Positions 1 to 8,063 of a stretch of 15,170 nucleotides of DNA are shown here, one piece after another. The stretch covers positions 1 through 15,170 of the forward strand of contig AUXH01000468.1 of NCBI GenBank assembly GCA_000482145.1, given 5' to 3'. The notes below the pieces were generated by a model that was not told the origin of the DNA, made no database searches, and saw only the letters and a program-made list of their open reading frames with translations. A program made the translations under genes and the position numbers. The stretch is from Strigomonas culicis (lineage: Eukaryota; Euglenozoa; Kinetoplastea; Trypanosomatida; Trypanosomatidae). The stretch's first letter is position 1; every line of letters begins with the position of its first letter.

Positions 1-278
1 GACGCCGCCCGCGGCTCCGCGGTGCGCTCGAGCTCCCCCACAAGCGCCGTCGGACGCTCCGCTTCAGGGGTGCCCACGCGCACGAGGCGCGGCGGCTCTT
101 CGGCGTAGGCGCTGAGCGTCGGCGCCACCTCGTACGTCGCGCGCAGCGGTACCAGCACCTCCACGGACGGAGACGCCGCCCGCGGCTCCGCGGTGCGCTC
201 GAGCTCCTCCACAAGCGCCGTCGGACGCTCCGCTTCAGGGGTGCCCACGCGCACGAGGCGCGGCGGCTCTTCGGCGTA
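1..278 (-). repeat. 171-bp (57-codon) tandem repeat in the C-terminal tail
   Basis: Bases 1-107 and 172-278 match with a single mismatch (c at 37, t at 208), giving a period of 171 bp, exactly 57 codons, so the reading frame is kept. Each copy encodes a stretch containing AEEPPRLVRVGTPEAERPTA followed by an acidic ELERTAEPRAA segment. The 64 bases between the two copies encode a V-L-V-P-L-R-A-T-Y-E-V linker. Copy 1 starts at the window edge, so the true copy number is unknown and more units may lie to the left. Near-identity between units suggests recent duplication or homogenisation. Confidence 0.9.
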
Positions 279-3200
279 ACGGGGACGTGCTGACTCTAGC
301 TCATCCACCGACATGAAGCTCCTCCGGCAGTGCTGCGCATCCACCGACATGAAGCTCTCGTTATCCTCCAGCAGCGGCAGTGAACGTGCGGCGGAGGTTG
401 CGAGCGCGACGGGAGCCACGCTCTCCTCCGCCGCTAGAGGCTGCGGCTCCGCCTCAGGGACGCGCTCCTCCGGCAGTGCTGCGTCTTCCACCGACATGAA
501 GCTCTCGTTATCCTCCAGCAGCGGAAGCGGGAGCGCCGCTGATTGGGTCACAGGCACTTGTTCGTCGTACGCATGTAAGCTGGGTTCTACCTCATGCGAG
601 TAATGCTGGGATTGCGTCTGGTGCAGCTCCAGCACCGGAGCGACGGATTCCGATGTTGCGTGGAGTGGCGCCACTGGGTCAATGGAAGGGGGTAGTGATG
701 CACCCCGGCCTTCAGGCGAGAAACGAAGAGAAACGGGAGAAGGCCCCGGTTCGTCGTCGTAAGACATAAAGCTCTCACAGTCTTCTAGAGATCTCCGTTT
801 AGACGAGCGGGGAGTGTCTTTTGAAGTTGGTGTAAGTGCATACACCGGTTCCTCCTTGGATGGGTCGCGGATTCTCGGTAGCGATGCACACTGCTCACGC
901 TCCATATTCGAATGGGCCTGATACACGCCCCATGTGTGTGTGAAGGGCGTCTGCGCCAGAAGATTGTTCAACTCTTCTTTGGGTCGTTTTTTATCCGTGT
1001 CCTGGACGGTAAAGTCGGTAATGAGACTTCCCAGACTAAAGGTGACGTCGTGGATATTGCATAGTGGGATCTGCAACGCAGAGCGGACGTCTTCTACAAA
1101 GGCTTTATGAAGTTCATCTGGACTCGAGCTTACTATCGTTGCCCAAGATTCACCTTCCAGGCAAACTTGCAAGCGTGTCCTGGGAACGGATCGGTAAAGC
1201 CCCCACGTTCTTTCAAATCCATACAGCTCGAGACGGCGGTCAATCTCTTCTCTGGGGACGTCTGAAGGGTGCGAAAGAAGGAACGTGGCAACTAGATTTC
1301 CTCTTAGGAATTCGATGACTAAAGAATATATATCACTGAAACGCACAGCATCCTCGATATCCGCCAGAAGAACAGCCTCTAGTACAGATAGCTGATTGTT
1401 CACAGAGGTCTCCCATTCGCTGCCCTCCAGACGGACACAATGCTTAGTACTCGCATTATCGTGGAGTAGCCTCCTTGTACGAGAAAAGGAGCTCTGTCGA
1501 ATAGCCACATCCACGTCACTTTCCGACAGCAGGGAGGGATGCTGCACAGTAAATTTCATGACGTCATCTGTGCAGGTCACGTGCTGTACGTCCAGCAGCA
1601 TAACTCCAGGCTGCACGACCGCGTCCACATCATCCTTGAATGCGCTGAAGATGTACGTCGAGTCGCCTTTTTCAACGGCTTGAGAAAGATTCGGTAGATG
1701 CACCACGTGTGTGGACGTGGTTGTCGAAGGCGCTTCACCCTTGTTGACGACGCTAAAGTACAACGACCACGTTTGGGGGTACTCATACTCTTTGAGTTTG
1801 TCATCAATGCTGCTACGCGCGACGCTGGTCCGGTGTTGTACTTCAAAGTTCACGACAAGACTTCCTCGTGAAAAGTCAACATTTAGTATGCAAGTCTGGT
1901 CAACATGGATTGCTTGCACTACATCATTCATGAAGGCCTGATGGAGCTCCTCAGCATGTCTCTCCAGAATCTTGGTCCAGTCGTTACCGTCAAAACGCAC
2001 CCGATGCTTTGTAACGACAAGCGCACCTTCACAAGAATCCACGTTTTCCTGCGAATCGGAAGAATAGCGCTGTTGCTCCTCGGCGTAAAGTGCCCACAGT
2101 ACGGGAAACCCATACGACCCGAGTTTCTCGTTGATTTCCGCGGCTTCAGCGGTCTCCGCATGCGTCACATCAAAGTTCACTAAGAGATCACCCTGAAAGG
2201 TGAGCGTGGTAACGCTATCCTTGTCCGTTCCCAACGCCCTGGTAATATCATCCATCAAAGCTGCTTGTACTTCTTTTTTTTTTCCACCGAGTATGACAGG
2301 CCATAGCGACCCGGGAAAGCGAACGGAATGATTAGTTGTGACATTTGTAGCTGATTGACCACTTAAATCTTTTTTTTCCGGGTAAATGTCCCATATGCTA
2401 GGATAGGTGTATGATGCTAACTGCATATCGAGAGCTTCCTTGTCCACACAGCCTTCGTGTTCAATCGCGAAGTGTGCAGTTACATCTGCTTCGGTTGTGA
2501 CAATGCGAAGATTCCGAATATCCCCACACGAGAGACACGTATCAACATCCGTACGTAGGGCCCGCTCGTAATCGCGTGTATTCTCCATTTTTTGCCAGCC
2601 AACGCCAAGAAACGTGACAACGTGGTGCGTCGAGGTAGCAGTCTTCGTTGCGTCCGCTCCACCTTCGACAAGATGCGTCTTACTGTGCTCCGCACACATA
2701 TCCCAAATGGTGGCGAATCTTGTATGCCGTATCCGCTCTAAAAGTTCATCACGTAGGAGAACAAGCGGGTGCTCTATGTTCACATGTAACGAAACGCCAC
2801 TTTGTGTCACGGCGTAGTTTGTCACTGAAGCGCACGTTAATTGGGTCGCATTAAAGATATCTGCACGAACACCCTTCTTAATCTCCTCAACGTTTGCATC
2901 AACGAATTGGCCACAAAACAACAAGCTGAGTTCCGATACTGCCAAGCCGACATTCTCCTCAGATGGGTAGGAGGATGCACCTGTGAACTCAACAGTGGCA
3001 CCAAACAGCTTGTAGCACGGCGAAGGACTCACAAAGGTATTCCACGTGTGGGCAAAACATGCCGTCAGGAGACACTGTTGTATATCCTTTTCCTTAAAGC
3101 TATAATCGTGCTGAACCATCACATTTGCCTCAAGGGCTAAGGGGCTAGAGGATATGCTCTGAATCGAGCATGTGCCTCGCGACTTCAGCGCAGTTATAAT

Positions 3201-4025
3201 GTCTTCTTGAATCAACTGAGAGACAACGGATGGGTTTGATGCATACACGTCGTTCCACTTGAGTTTCGTGAAAACTATACGAAATGGGGAGACCCAAAGG
3301 CCGCCACCCCCGCCCGTAAGAGGCTGTTTCAAAGGCAATAGACCTGTGTCTCCGCGGTGGTCGCGATACACGCGCCAAACCCGATGAAACGGACATTTTG
3401 CCAAGAGAAGGCCACGCATGCAGCGCACCGCTATTTCGTCGTAGGCGTCGGAGGCGTTGCACCACACATCTGCGCCACCTTCCTTCGGTGCTAACACAAT
3501 CGTTAGTCGCTCCACGTCCACGTCAGCAACACTGTCGGTGGCAAAAATATCCTTTACATCCGCTAAAGCCGCTTGTTCCAGATCGCCCATTGCTTCTTCG
3601 CATACCTGCGCCCAGGCGCTTCCCGGTAAGTAGTAGTTATAGGCGATGCGCTGACACGCCCTCGGCACACTCGGACGAGGTGCGCTACACTTCCTCGTTT
3701 CCGTTTTTCGATCATTCTTAATGCGGCTCTGCTCTTGAAAGAAAAACTGCCATACACCAGCATAATCATATGCTGTGAGCTTCTTCTTAATGTCTGCCTT
3801 TGAAACTTCAGGTGAATGCAGAATGGAAAAATAAATGACGATCAAGTGGCTTTGTGGACTGAGCTTATATCGAGTGTTTACAACGCCTTCTGTAGCAATG
3901 GAGAGTGCGTTGGCAGTGTCTTCACGAAAGATGTTCAAAATGTCAGATTCCCTTTCCGTCATGATAGTGTCCCACTCCTCTCCCTTGAACCCGAGCTTGT
4001 GATCGGTGGAAACAGAGTCTTCCAT
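1..4025 (-). CDS. Giant multidomain protein with ten tandem FAZ1-like domains and a repetitive C-terminal tail (3' end beyond window)
   Basis: The frame opens at an ATG at 4023-4025 and stays open to the left edge, so at least 1341 codons are present and the C-terminus is missing. An in-frame stop at 4110-4112 with no ATG in between fixes the start. Residues ~8-1035 are ten divergent copies of a ~105-residue domain. Its signature is a strand like H-x-V-R-F-x-G-x-x-W, a helix ending A-F-x-x-D-V-x-x-A-L, a strand like L-G-S-L-x-x-x-F-x-V-x-H, and a closing x-W-x-L-Y. From memory this resembles the conserved domain of trypanosomatid flagellum attachment zone protein 1 and related repetitive cytoskeletal proteins; that assignment is inference. 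After ~1035 the chain is Pro/Glu/Ser/Ala-rich, with SFMSV(D/E) motifs and 57-residue repeats. No signal peptide or membrane segment is seen. A structural role in the flagellar or cortical cytoskeleton is plausible but unproven. Confidence 0.85.
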   Translation of the reverse strand, partial: MEDSVSTDHKLGFKGEEWDTIMTERESDILNIFREDTANALSIATEGVVNTRYKLSPQSHLIVIYFSILHSPEVSKADIKKKLTAYDYAGVWQFFFQEQSRIKNDRKTETRKCSAPRPSVPRACQRIAYNYYLPGSAWAQVCEEAMGDLEQAALADVKDIFATDSVADVDVERLTIVLAPKEGGADVWCNASDAYDEIAVRCMRGLLLAKCPFHRVWRVYRDHRGDTGLLPLKQPLTGGGGGLWVSPFRIVFTKLKWNDVYASNPSVVSQLIQEDIITALKSRGTCSIQSISSSPLALEANVMVQHDYSFKEKDIQQCLLTACFAHTWNTFVSPSPCYKLFGATVEFTGASSYPSEENVGLAVSELSLLFCGQFVDANVEEIKKGVRADIFNATQLTCASVTNYAVTQSGVSLHVNIEHPLVLLRDELLERIRHTRFATIWDMCAEHSKTHLVEGGADATKTATSTHHVVTFLGVGWQKMENTRDYERALRTDVDTCLSCGDIRNLRIVTTEADVTAHFAIEHEGCVDKEALDMQLASYTYPSIWDIYPEKKDLSGQSATNVTTNHSVRFPGSLWPVILGGKKKEVQAALMDDITRALGTDKDSVTTLTFQGDLLVNFDVTHAETAEAAEINEKLGSYGFPVLWALYAEEQQRYSSDSQENVDSCEGALVVTKHRVRFDGNDWTKILERHAEELHQAFMNDVVQAIHVDQTCILNVDFSRGSLVVNFEVQHRTSVARSSIDDKLKEYEYPQTWSLYFSVVNKGEAPSTTTSTHVVHLPNLSQAVEKGDSTYIFSAFKDDVDAVVQPGVMLLDVQHVTCTDDVMKFTVQHPSLLSESDVDVAIRQSSFSRTRRLLHDNASTKHCVRLEGSEWETSVNNQLSVLEAVLLADIEDAVRFSDIYSLVIEFLRGNLVATFLLSHPSDVPREEIDRRLELYGFERTWGLYRSVPRTRLQVCLEGESWATIVSSSPDELHKAFVEDVRSALQIPLCNIHDVTFSLGSLITDFTVQDTDKKRPKEELNNLLAQTPFTHTWGVYQAHSNMEREQCASLPRIRDPSKEEPVYALTPTSKDTPRSSKRRSLEDCESFMSYDDEPGPSPVSLRFSPEGRGASLPPSIDPVAPLHATSESVAPVLELHQTQSQHYSHEVEPSLHAYDEQVPVTQSAALPLPLLEDNESFMSVEDAALPEERVPEAEPQPLAAEESVAPVALATSAARSLPLLEDNESFMSVDAQHCRRSFMSVDELESARPRYAEEPPRLVRVGTPEAERPTALVEELERTAEPRAASPSVEVLVPLRATYEVAPTLSAYAEEPPRLVRVGTPEAERPTALVGELERTAEPRAA
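303..520 (-). repeat. Repeated SFMSV(D/E) motif units in the tail
   Basis: The same DNA (ccaccgacatgaagctc and flanks) occurs at about 305, 341 and 488. The copies at 341 and 488 extend through a shared run encoding LPLLEDNESFMSV, offset 147 bp (49 codons). The copies at 305 and 341 are 36 bp apart (12 codons) and are joined by a short basic QHCRR linker. A related cctccggcagtgctgcg segment precedes two of the copies. A fourth, more diverged version (ESFMSYDDE) lies near 742-777. The acidic context with serines (E-S-F-M-S) looks like a phosphorylation or docking motif, but that is inference. Confidence 0.85.
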
Positions 4026-4553
4026 TGCGCGGGCCGAAGAGACAGGATGTATTATTATAAATAATAATGGATATGAAGAGAGCGCACTGAACAATGAGAC
4101 AACAGTAATTCACAAATCACCGTCTTTAAGGTGACTAATCAGCGAAAGGAAGACGTCTTTCCAACAAAACCGAATAAATGAACAGAATCACTGGAAAGAC
4201 AGAAAAAAAGGTATGCACAATCTAACCTGTGTACTAGAGAATTCAATGAAATCGAAAGATACTAGCAAAAGGAAGAAGGAAAAAGAGAAGCAATTAAAAC
4301 TGTAAGAACTAAACGCTCAACACGAAAAATAAAACAAAAAATGAATCAAAAAAAAAACTGAATTATTCAATCTACTTCAGAGATACTGACTGAAGAACAG
4401 TGTGGCATGTATGAGGTCGCGGGTGGGAGGGAGAGAGAAATAGAGAGAAGAGATCAGGCAGATACATAATGCTATTGTAGGCAAGGGTACTACCATCCCA
4501 GGCACACGCATGTATGGAGACATGAAGGGATTGCAACATAGTAAAAGCAGAAT
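4026..4553. other. Intergenic spacer with processing signals
   Basis: About 530 bases without a credible gene, strongly A/G-rich on the plus strand and therefore T/C-rich on the transcribed sense. It should hold the 3' UTR of the kelch gene and the 5' leader of the giant gene. Sense polypyrimidine tracts lie at about 4422-4452, 4266-4290 and 4199-4209. No structured RNA or conserved ORF is seen. Confidence 0.7.
4191..4210 (-). promoter_or_regulatory. Probable spliced-leader acceptor for the giant gene
   Basis: On the minus strand this reads CCTTTTTTTCTGTCTTTCCAG, an uninterrupted pyrimidine-rich tract ending in the first AG. The AG is the complement of 4191-4192, giving a leader of about 165 nt to the ATG at 4025. 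That leader contains no upstream ATG. It is an inferred trans-splice site; other tracts further upstream (4266-4290) are alternatives. Confidence 0.5.
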
Positions 4554-5651
4554 TCAAATTTCGTTAAGACGCCATTGACACTCCTCAATTTCACCGCGAT
4601 GCGTTACACGAAGGAGAGTGAGTTGCTTGTCGGTGAACGAAGTACACACGCAACAGAGAGGAGTGAAGGATGGAATATGCATCAGCAGCAGCATTTCCTT
4701 TTGAGATACACTACCTTCAGCAGCGACGGCAGAGCTTTCGGGCGCCAGCATCACCTCACGCCGTGCGGTTTGACTGGGGATCATACTGCGCTCATGATGC
4801 TCTAACAGAATAACGGCTTCTATCTCCTCCCCACGTTCTCTTAACGGTCTGACAAGTGCCGTTAACATGTATATGCGTGACATTTGGGCAATTTTGCGCG
4901 CACCTGGCGGCTGTGCGACATAGACCATACGCCAGACACCGCTCAGCAAATCGAACTGCCAGACATCAAACAAGGGTACGGCCCGGTTCACTCCGCCGGC
5001 CACGTAGAGATGCTCACCCCCGTGCGACTGTGAAAGAGAGAAGCGTTCCCTCGCAGTGGGTCCATTGCATCTTGCGTGTTTCTTTTCCCACCCTCTGGTA
5101 AAATTTGTCATATGTAACAGATAGACATCCAGTTGGGATGGCGCCCGACGGGAGACGCCGCGGCCTCGCTTAGAAAGGATAGAAGAGCCACGGGGCGTTA
5201 CCTCCGTCCCGACAATAGCATACACACCCTCGACGGCGTCCACACAGGTGGCCGCGTGCGAGAACATACGAGGAGGGGTGCACCCGCCCATCACACCCTT
5301 CAGATCGGTCCACTTTTTCGACTCGATGTGGTACCACAGGGTGTCTTGACGCACCGTCTTGCTGCAGTCCATACCGCCGTGCACAACAAGGTAAGATTGA
5401 AAGGCAAAAGCGACGTGGGCGTACAGTGCCGGACCACGAAGATCTTCCGGGGATTCGTCCGCCTGCGCATCATCGTAAACAATGGTGGGCGACTCTGAAT
5501 CGTGCAACAGCGAGATTTTATACAACGTGGACGAAATGATGCGCTGAGAGGTCAGCTGACCCCCGTGCACAAAGAGTGATTTACGCCCCACATCGATACA
5601 CACCGCGGGTGCGAGCAGCCCATGGCGCCACCCAGAGCTCTTTACAGGCAT
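4554..5651 (-). CDS. Kelch-repeat protein
   Basis: This 365-residue protein has at least four kelch-like blades with the diagnostic hydrophobic-GG strand. They are LFVHGG (about 26-31) followed by a T-L-Y-K-I strand; YLVVHGG (about 87-93) with DTLWYHIESKKWTDL after it; a weaker blade around VYAIVG (143-148) with LDVYLLH following; and LYVAGG (about 215-220) with FDVWQFDLLSGVW. Kelch blades build beta-propellers that bind partner proteins; there is no BTB, F-box or other accessory domain. The C-terminal third (about 250-365) is hydrophobic/beta-rich and may hold degenerate blades. The open frame extends to 5717, but only through a GTG; the first in-frame ATG is at 5649-5651 and no ATG occurs between it and the upstream stop at 5748-5750. 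The binding partner is unknown. Confidence 0.8.
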   Translation of the reverse strand: MPVKSSGWRHGLLAPAVCIDVGRKSLFVHGGQLTSQRIISSTLYKISLLHDSESPTIVYDDAQADESPEDLRGPALYAHVAFAFQSYLVVHGGMDCSKTVRQDTLWYHIESKKWTDLKGVMGGCTPPRMFSHAATCVDAVEGVYAIVGTEVTPRGSSILSKRGRGVSRRAPSQLDVYLLHMTNFTRGWEKKHARCNGPTARERFSLSQSHGGEHLYVAGGVNRAVPLFDVWQFDLLSGVWRMVYVAQPPGARKIAQMSRIYMLTALVRPLRERGEEIEAVILLEHHERSMIPSQTARREVMLAPESSAVAAEGSVSQKEMLLLMHIPSFTPLCCVCTSFTDKQLTLLRVTHRGEIEECQWRLNEI

Positions 5652-6250
5652 GTGATTCAGGCCAATGTGCGTCGCTCCGTCTATCGCCCGCACGATAGCA
5701 CTTCTGTAAGGTTGCACTGGCCCTATGGATCTCTTTCTCTGAGCCTTCTACTAAAGTGAAAAAAAAAACAGAAAAGAAAAGAAAAAAAAGTTAAATAAAG
5801 AAGAATGAAAAAAAAAATACAAGCGTATAATTCAGTGCATTAGGTGCATCCATTCGTCCGTGGCACCAGTAACACAGTTCAACAAAGTACGTTGGTTTTA
5901 AATCATCTCATTTCCTATTATGATATGTTATGCACAACAACCATCAAAAGGTGTCTTCTATCGGAGACAAAGAGAGAAAAAAAGGCCCTCAAGTGTATAT
6001 TTCCACCAACGCGTGAATTATACACAACCGAATTCTCCCTTTGCTTCTCACTTCATCATACTAATCACAAAGTACTCAACGAAAAAAAAAAAAACGCAAG
6101 CAGGGAGGAAGAGAGCAGTAGCTGTGTCTCTTTCTATATATATGAGGTAACCTAGCACCCACAACGCTCAAATGAAAGTACCCAGAAGGAAACGCTCCAT
6201 TCAGACGAAACCACACAGTCAAAGGAGAGTGGGAAAGAGAGAGAAATCAT
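5652..6250. other. Intergenic spacer (TDP1 3' flank and kelch 5' leader)
   Basis: About 600 bases of low-complexity sequence, A-rich on the plus strand. It includes A-runs at about 5757-5820 and 6081-6096 and a short TATATATA stretch near 6136-6143. Small ORFs on the plus strand here (5844-6155) are antisense to the transcription unit and of low complexity, so I do not call them genes. It should contain the polyadenylation region of TDP1. Confidence 0.7.
5751..5790 (-). promoter_or_regulatory. Probable spliced-leader acceptor for the kelch gene
   Basis: The sense strand carries a long T-rich tract (plus-strand a/g run 5757-5790) followed directly by CACTTTAG; the AG is the complement of 5751-5752. 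It would give a ~99-nt leader to the ATG at 5651 with no intervening ATG, supporting that start over the upstream GTG. Predicted only. Confidence 0.5.
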
Positions 6251-8038
6251 TTATGCACGCTTCCTCTTGAGCTTGGTATCCCGCCCCACCGCTGACCAGT
6301 GCGCAAGTACATCTTTGGGTGAGATCGAGTCTGCCGCAGACACTGCGTCAACAAAGGAGACACCAAGCGCATCTGTTCCGCTGTGAGGCATATCGAGGAT
6401 CCACGGCACGTCCTCGCGGCTTGCTGCATCGAGCACACCACCCATCTGCAAGACTGAAGTGCTCCTATAGGGTGTGGGATGCAAAATGTCATACGGAAGC
6501 CGAACAGACGCAGACCTCACCACACTCGATTCGTGGTGTGTTGACACCAGAGAAGCCTCGTACAGCTCTGGGTCCACCACCGAAAGCGCTGCCGCCATCT
6601 TCGAGGCGGCAGAAGGTGTGATGGAGAAAACGGAAGAAAGCTCAATGGAGGACGTGTAGTCGTACAGTACACCAAGCTCATAGGAGCGAATCAGCAGACG
6701 CGCTGGCGACGCGGTAGAGCGACCGCCGCCACCCTGTGGAGAGCCCCAAGCCGCCTGGGACAGGTTTGCGCTCGTCAACAGCAACCAAAAAAGGCCACTG
6801 CGATCAGGATGGACGGCAGCGTACGTTTTCATATGCGGCATCCCCTTTGGACGAAGAAAGGAAGCAACTGTTTCATCGCTCTCTCCGCCCTCGTGCGCGA
6901 CAAGGGCTCTGCAAGGAGCACTGCGTGCAGTGCTCCTGTGTCCCCAACGACAGAGCCGCGTGTTCAAGAAGGTATGCCAACAGCGCATGCGCACAGGAAT
7001 TGAAAAGCCGCTTCGCCAACCTTCGATACTCTGCTTCACTTCATCCTCCGTTGGATACACAACTTGAACCTGTGGAAAGGAAACCTTGCCGTGATCTGTG
7101 GCGCACCTAGTGCCGGACATGGCAGCGCAAACCTTCTCAAGAAAAGAGTCCGTGAGGGTGCCCTGTGACGTGTACTGCCAACTGAGAATGGGAGGTGCGG
7201 CTCTTTCCATAGAAGGCACACAGTGCTTCACCACCTGCGCGATCCGATGAAGACCAAAGTAAGCGTGGTCGTCGTCGCCCGGGCAAGAGCGGATGCCGTC
7301 GTGCACACCAGGGATGGAGGCCACAAGATATACCTTTGCGTCCGTAAAGTCGTACCGGTCCAAAAAAGCGGACCCAAAGAAAGACAGCGGCGCATGGTCC
7401 ATGTAATTAGCAGTGGCATTGCAAAAGCCGTACTGCCGCAAATACTGGCATAGATAGGAGGAAAACGCATGCCCGCGTGGCGAATCCCGTGGCTGTGTGC
7501 CAACCTTCAGTGGAAAGTCTTGGCAGTAAATACCTTGGTGCTTCAGGCGCCAGTCTGACTCAACCAAGTTGGATGTGAAAATCGCTACACGTAGTCCATT
7601 TTTATTCACACACAGTGCGAATTTGGAATGGTGGGTGCCGTACGGATACGGCAGCCGTGGCTCCACTACAGAAAAGGTCGAGCACTCTTTCAGCTGCAGC
7701 TTTGCGGCGTGTACAATCGGATTCACTCGCTTCAGCGCTTCGCTCTGCGCTACCCATTTATCAGTCCCGTCCTGCTGCTTCTTCAGCAGATGCGTGCCGC
7801 TGTCTTTTTCTCCGCTAACCACAACAAAACTCGTCCCCACCTGGCGCAGGCATTCCACGGCTCGTAGTAACCATGTAATATCCAAGAGATAACTACCAAG
7901 AAGAACATGATCCCACAATTCTTCAGGCTTCGTCGTGTCGCAGCCGAGCACATCATTCAAAGTGACACAGCAATCACCTGACGCGCCGGTGCCGGCGTCC
8001 GTGTGCGAGACGCGATTATTCCAAAGAGGCACACTCAT
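6251..8038 (-). CDS. TDP1: Tyrosyl-DNA phosphodiesterase 1
   Basis: This 595-residue member of the phospholipase D superfamily hydrolyses the 3'-phosphotyrosyl bond linking stalled topoisomerase I to DNA, a nuclear (possibly also kinetoplast) repair step. Both catalytic HxK motifs are present: GTHHSKF with H137/K139, followed by FTSNLVESDW with N157 and Q168; and MPHMKTY with H402/K404, followed by LTSANLSQAAWG with N425 and RSYELGVLY with E454. Spacings match the family (N 20 and 23 residues after each His). The C-terminal VRLPYDI and DVPWILD motifs are also typical. The extreme C-terminus KLKRKRA looks like a nuclear localisation signal. Extra sequence precedes the second motif (about 360-395) and a Gly/Ser insert sits near 435-447. 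The ATG at 8036-8038 follows an in-frame stop at 8042-8044, so the start is firm. The protein lacks the long N-terminal extension seen in vertebrate TDP1. Confidence 0.95.
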   Translation of the reverse strand: MSVPLWNNRVSHTDAGTGASGDCCVTLNDVLGCDTTKPEELWDHVLLGSYLLDITWLLRAVECLRQVGTSFVVVSGEKDSGTHLLKKQQDGTDKWVAQSEALKRVNPIVHAAKLQLKECSTFSVVEPRLPYPYGTHHSKFALCVNKNGLRVAIFTSNLVESDWRLKHQGIYCQDFPLKVGTQPRDSPRGHAFSSYLCQYLRQYGFCNATANYMDHAPLSFFGSAFLDRYDFTDAKVYLVASIPGVHDGIRSCPGDDDHAYFGLHRIAQVVKHCVPSMERAAPPILSWQYTSQGTLTDSFLEKVCAAMSGTRCATDHGKVSFPQVQVVYPTEDEVKQSIEGWRSGFSIPVRMRCWHTFLNTRLCRWGHRSTARSAPCRALVAHEGGESDETVASFLRPKGMPHMKTYAAVHPDRSGLFWLLLTSANLSQAAWGSPQGGGGRSTASPARLLIRSYELGVLYDYTSSIELSSVFSITPSAASKMAAALSVVDPELYEASLVSTHHESSVVRSASVRLPYDILHPTPYRSTSVLQMGGVLDAASREDVPWILDMPHSGTDALGVSFVDAVSAADSISPKDVLAHWSAVGRDTKLKRKRA

Positions 8039-8063
8039 TAGCTAAGTAGGACACCGCTCGCAT
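8016..8063 (-). promoter_or_regulatory. Short upstream ORF overlapping the TDP1 start
   Basis: An ATG at 8061-8063 opens a 15-codon frame that ends in TAA at 8016-8018. It starts 25 bases before the TDP1 ATG, is out of frame with it, and runs through it. If the mRNA leader begins upstream of 8063, scanning ribosomes would meet this ATG first, which would reduce TDP1 translation. If trans-splicing used the AG just before the TDP1 ATG instead, the short ORF would be absent. Confidence 0.4.

Noticed and set aside
313..603. Plus-strand Ser/Gly-rich ORF with internal repeats
   Set aside because: Its repeats are the reverse strand of the SFMSV units of the giant gene; the minus-strand frame explains them.
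5652..5717. N-terminal extension of the kelch protein starting at 5717
   Set aside because: The codon at 5715-5717 is GTG, not ATG, and no in-frame ATG lies between the upstream stop and 5651. A GTG start is not expected in a eukaryotic nuclear gene.
5844..6155. Plus-strand ORFs in the spacer between kelch and TDP1
   Set aside because: Low-complexity, antisense to transcription, spanning poly-A tracts; no protein-like signal.
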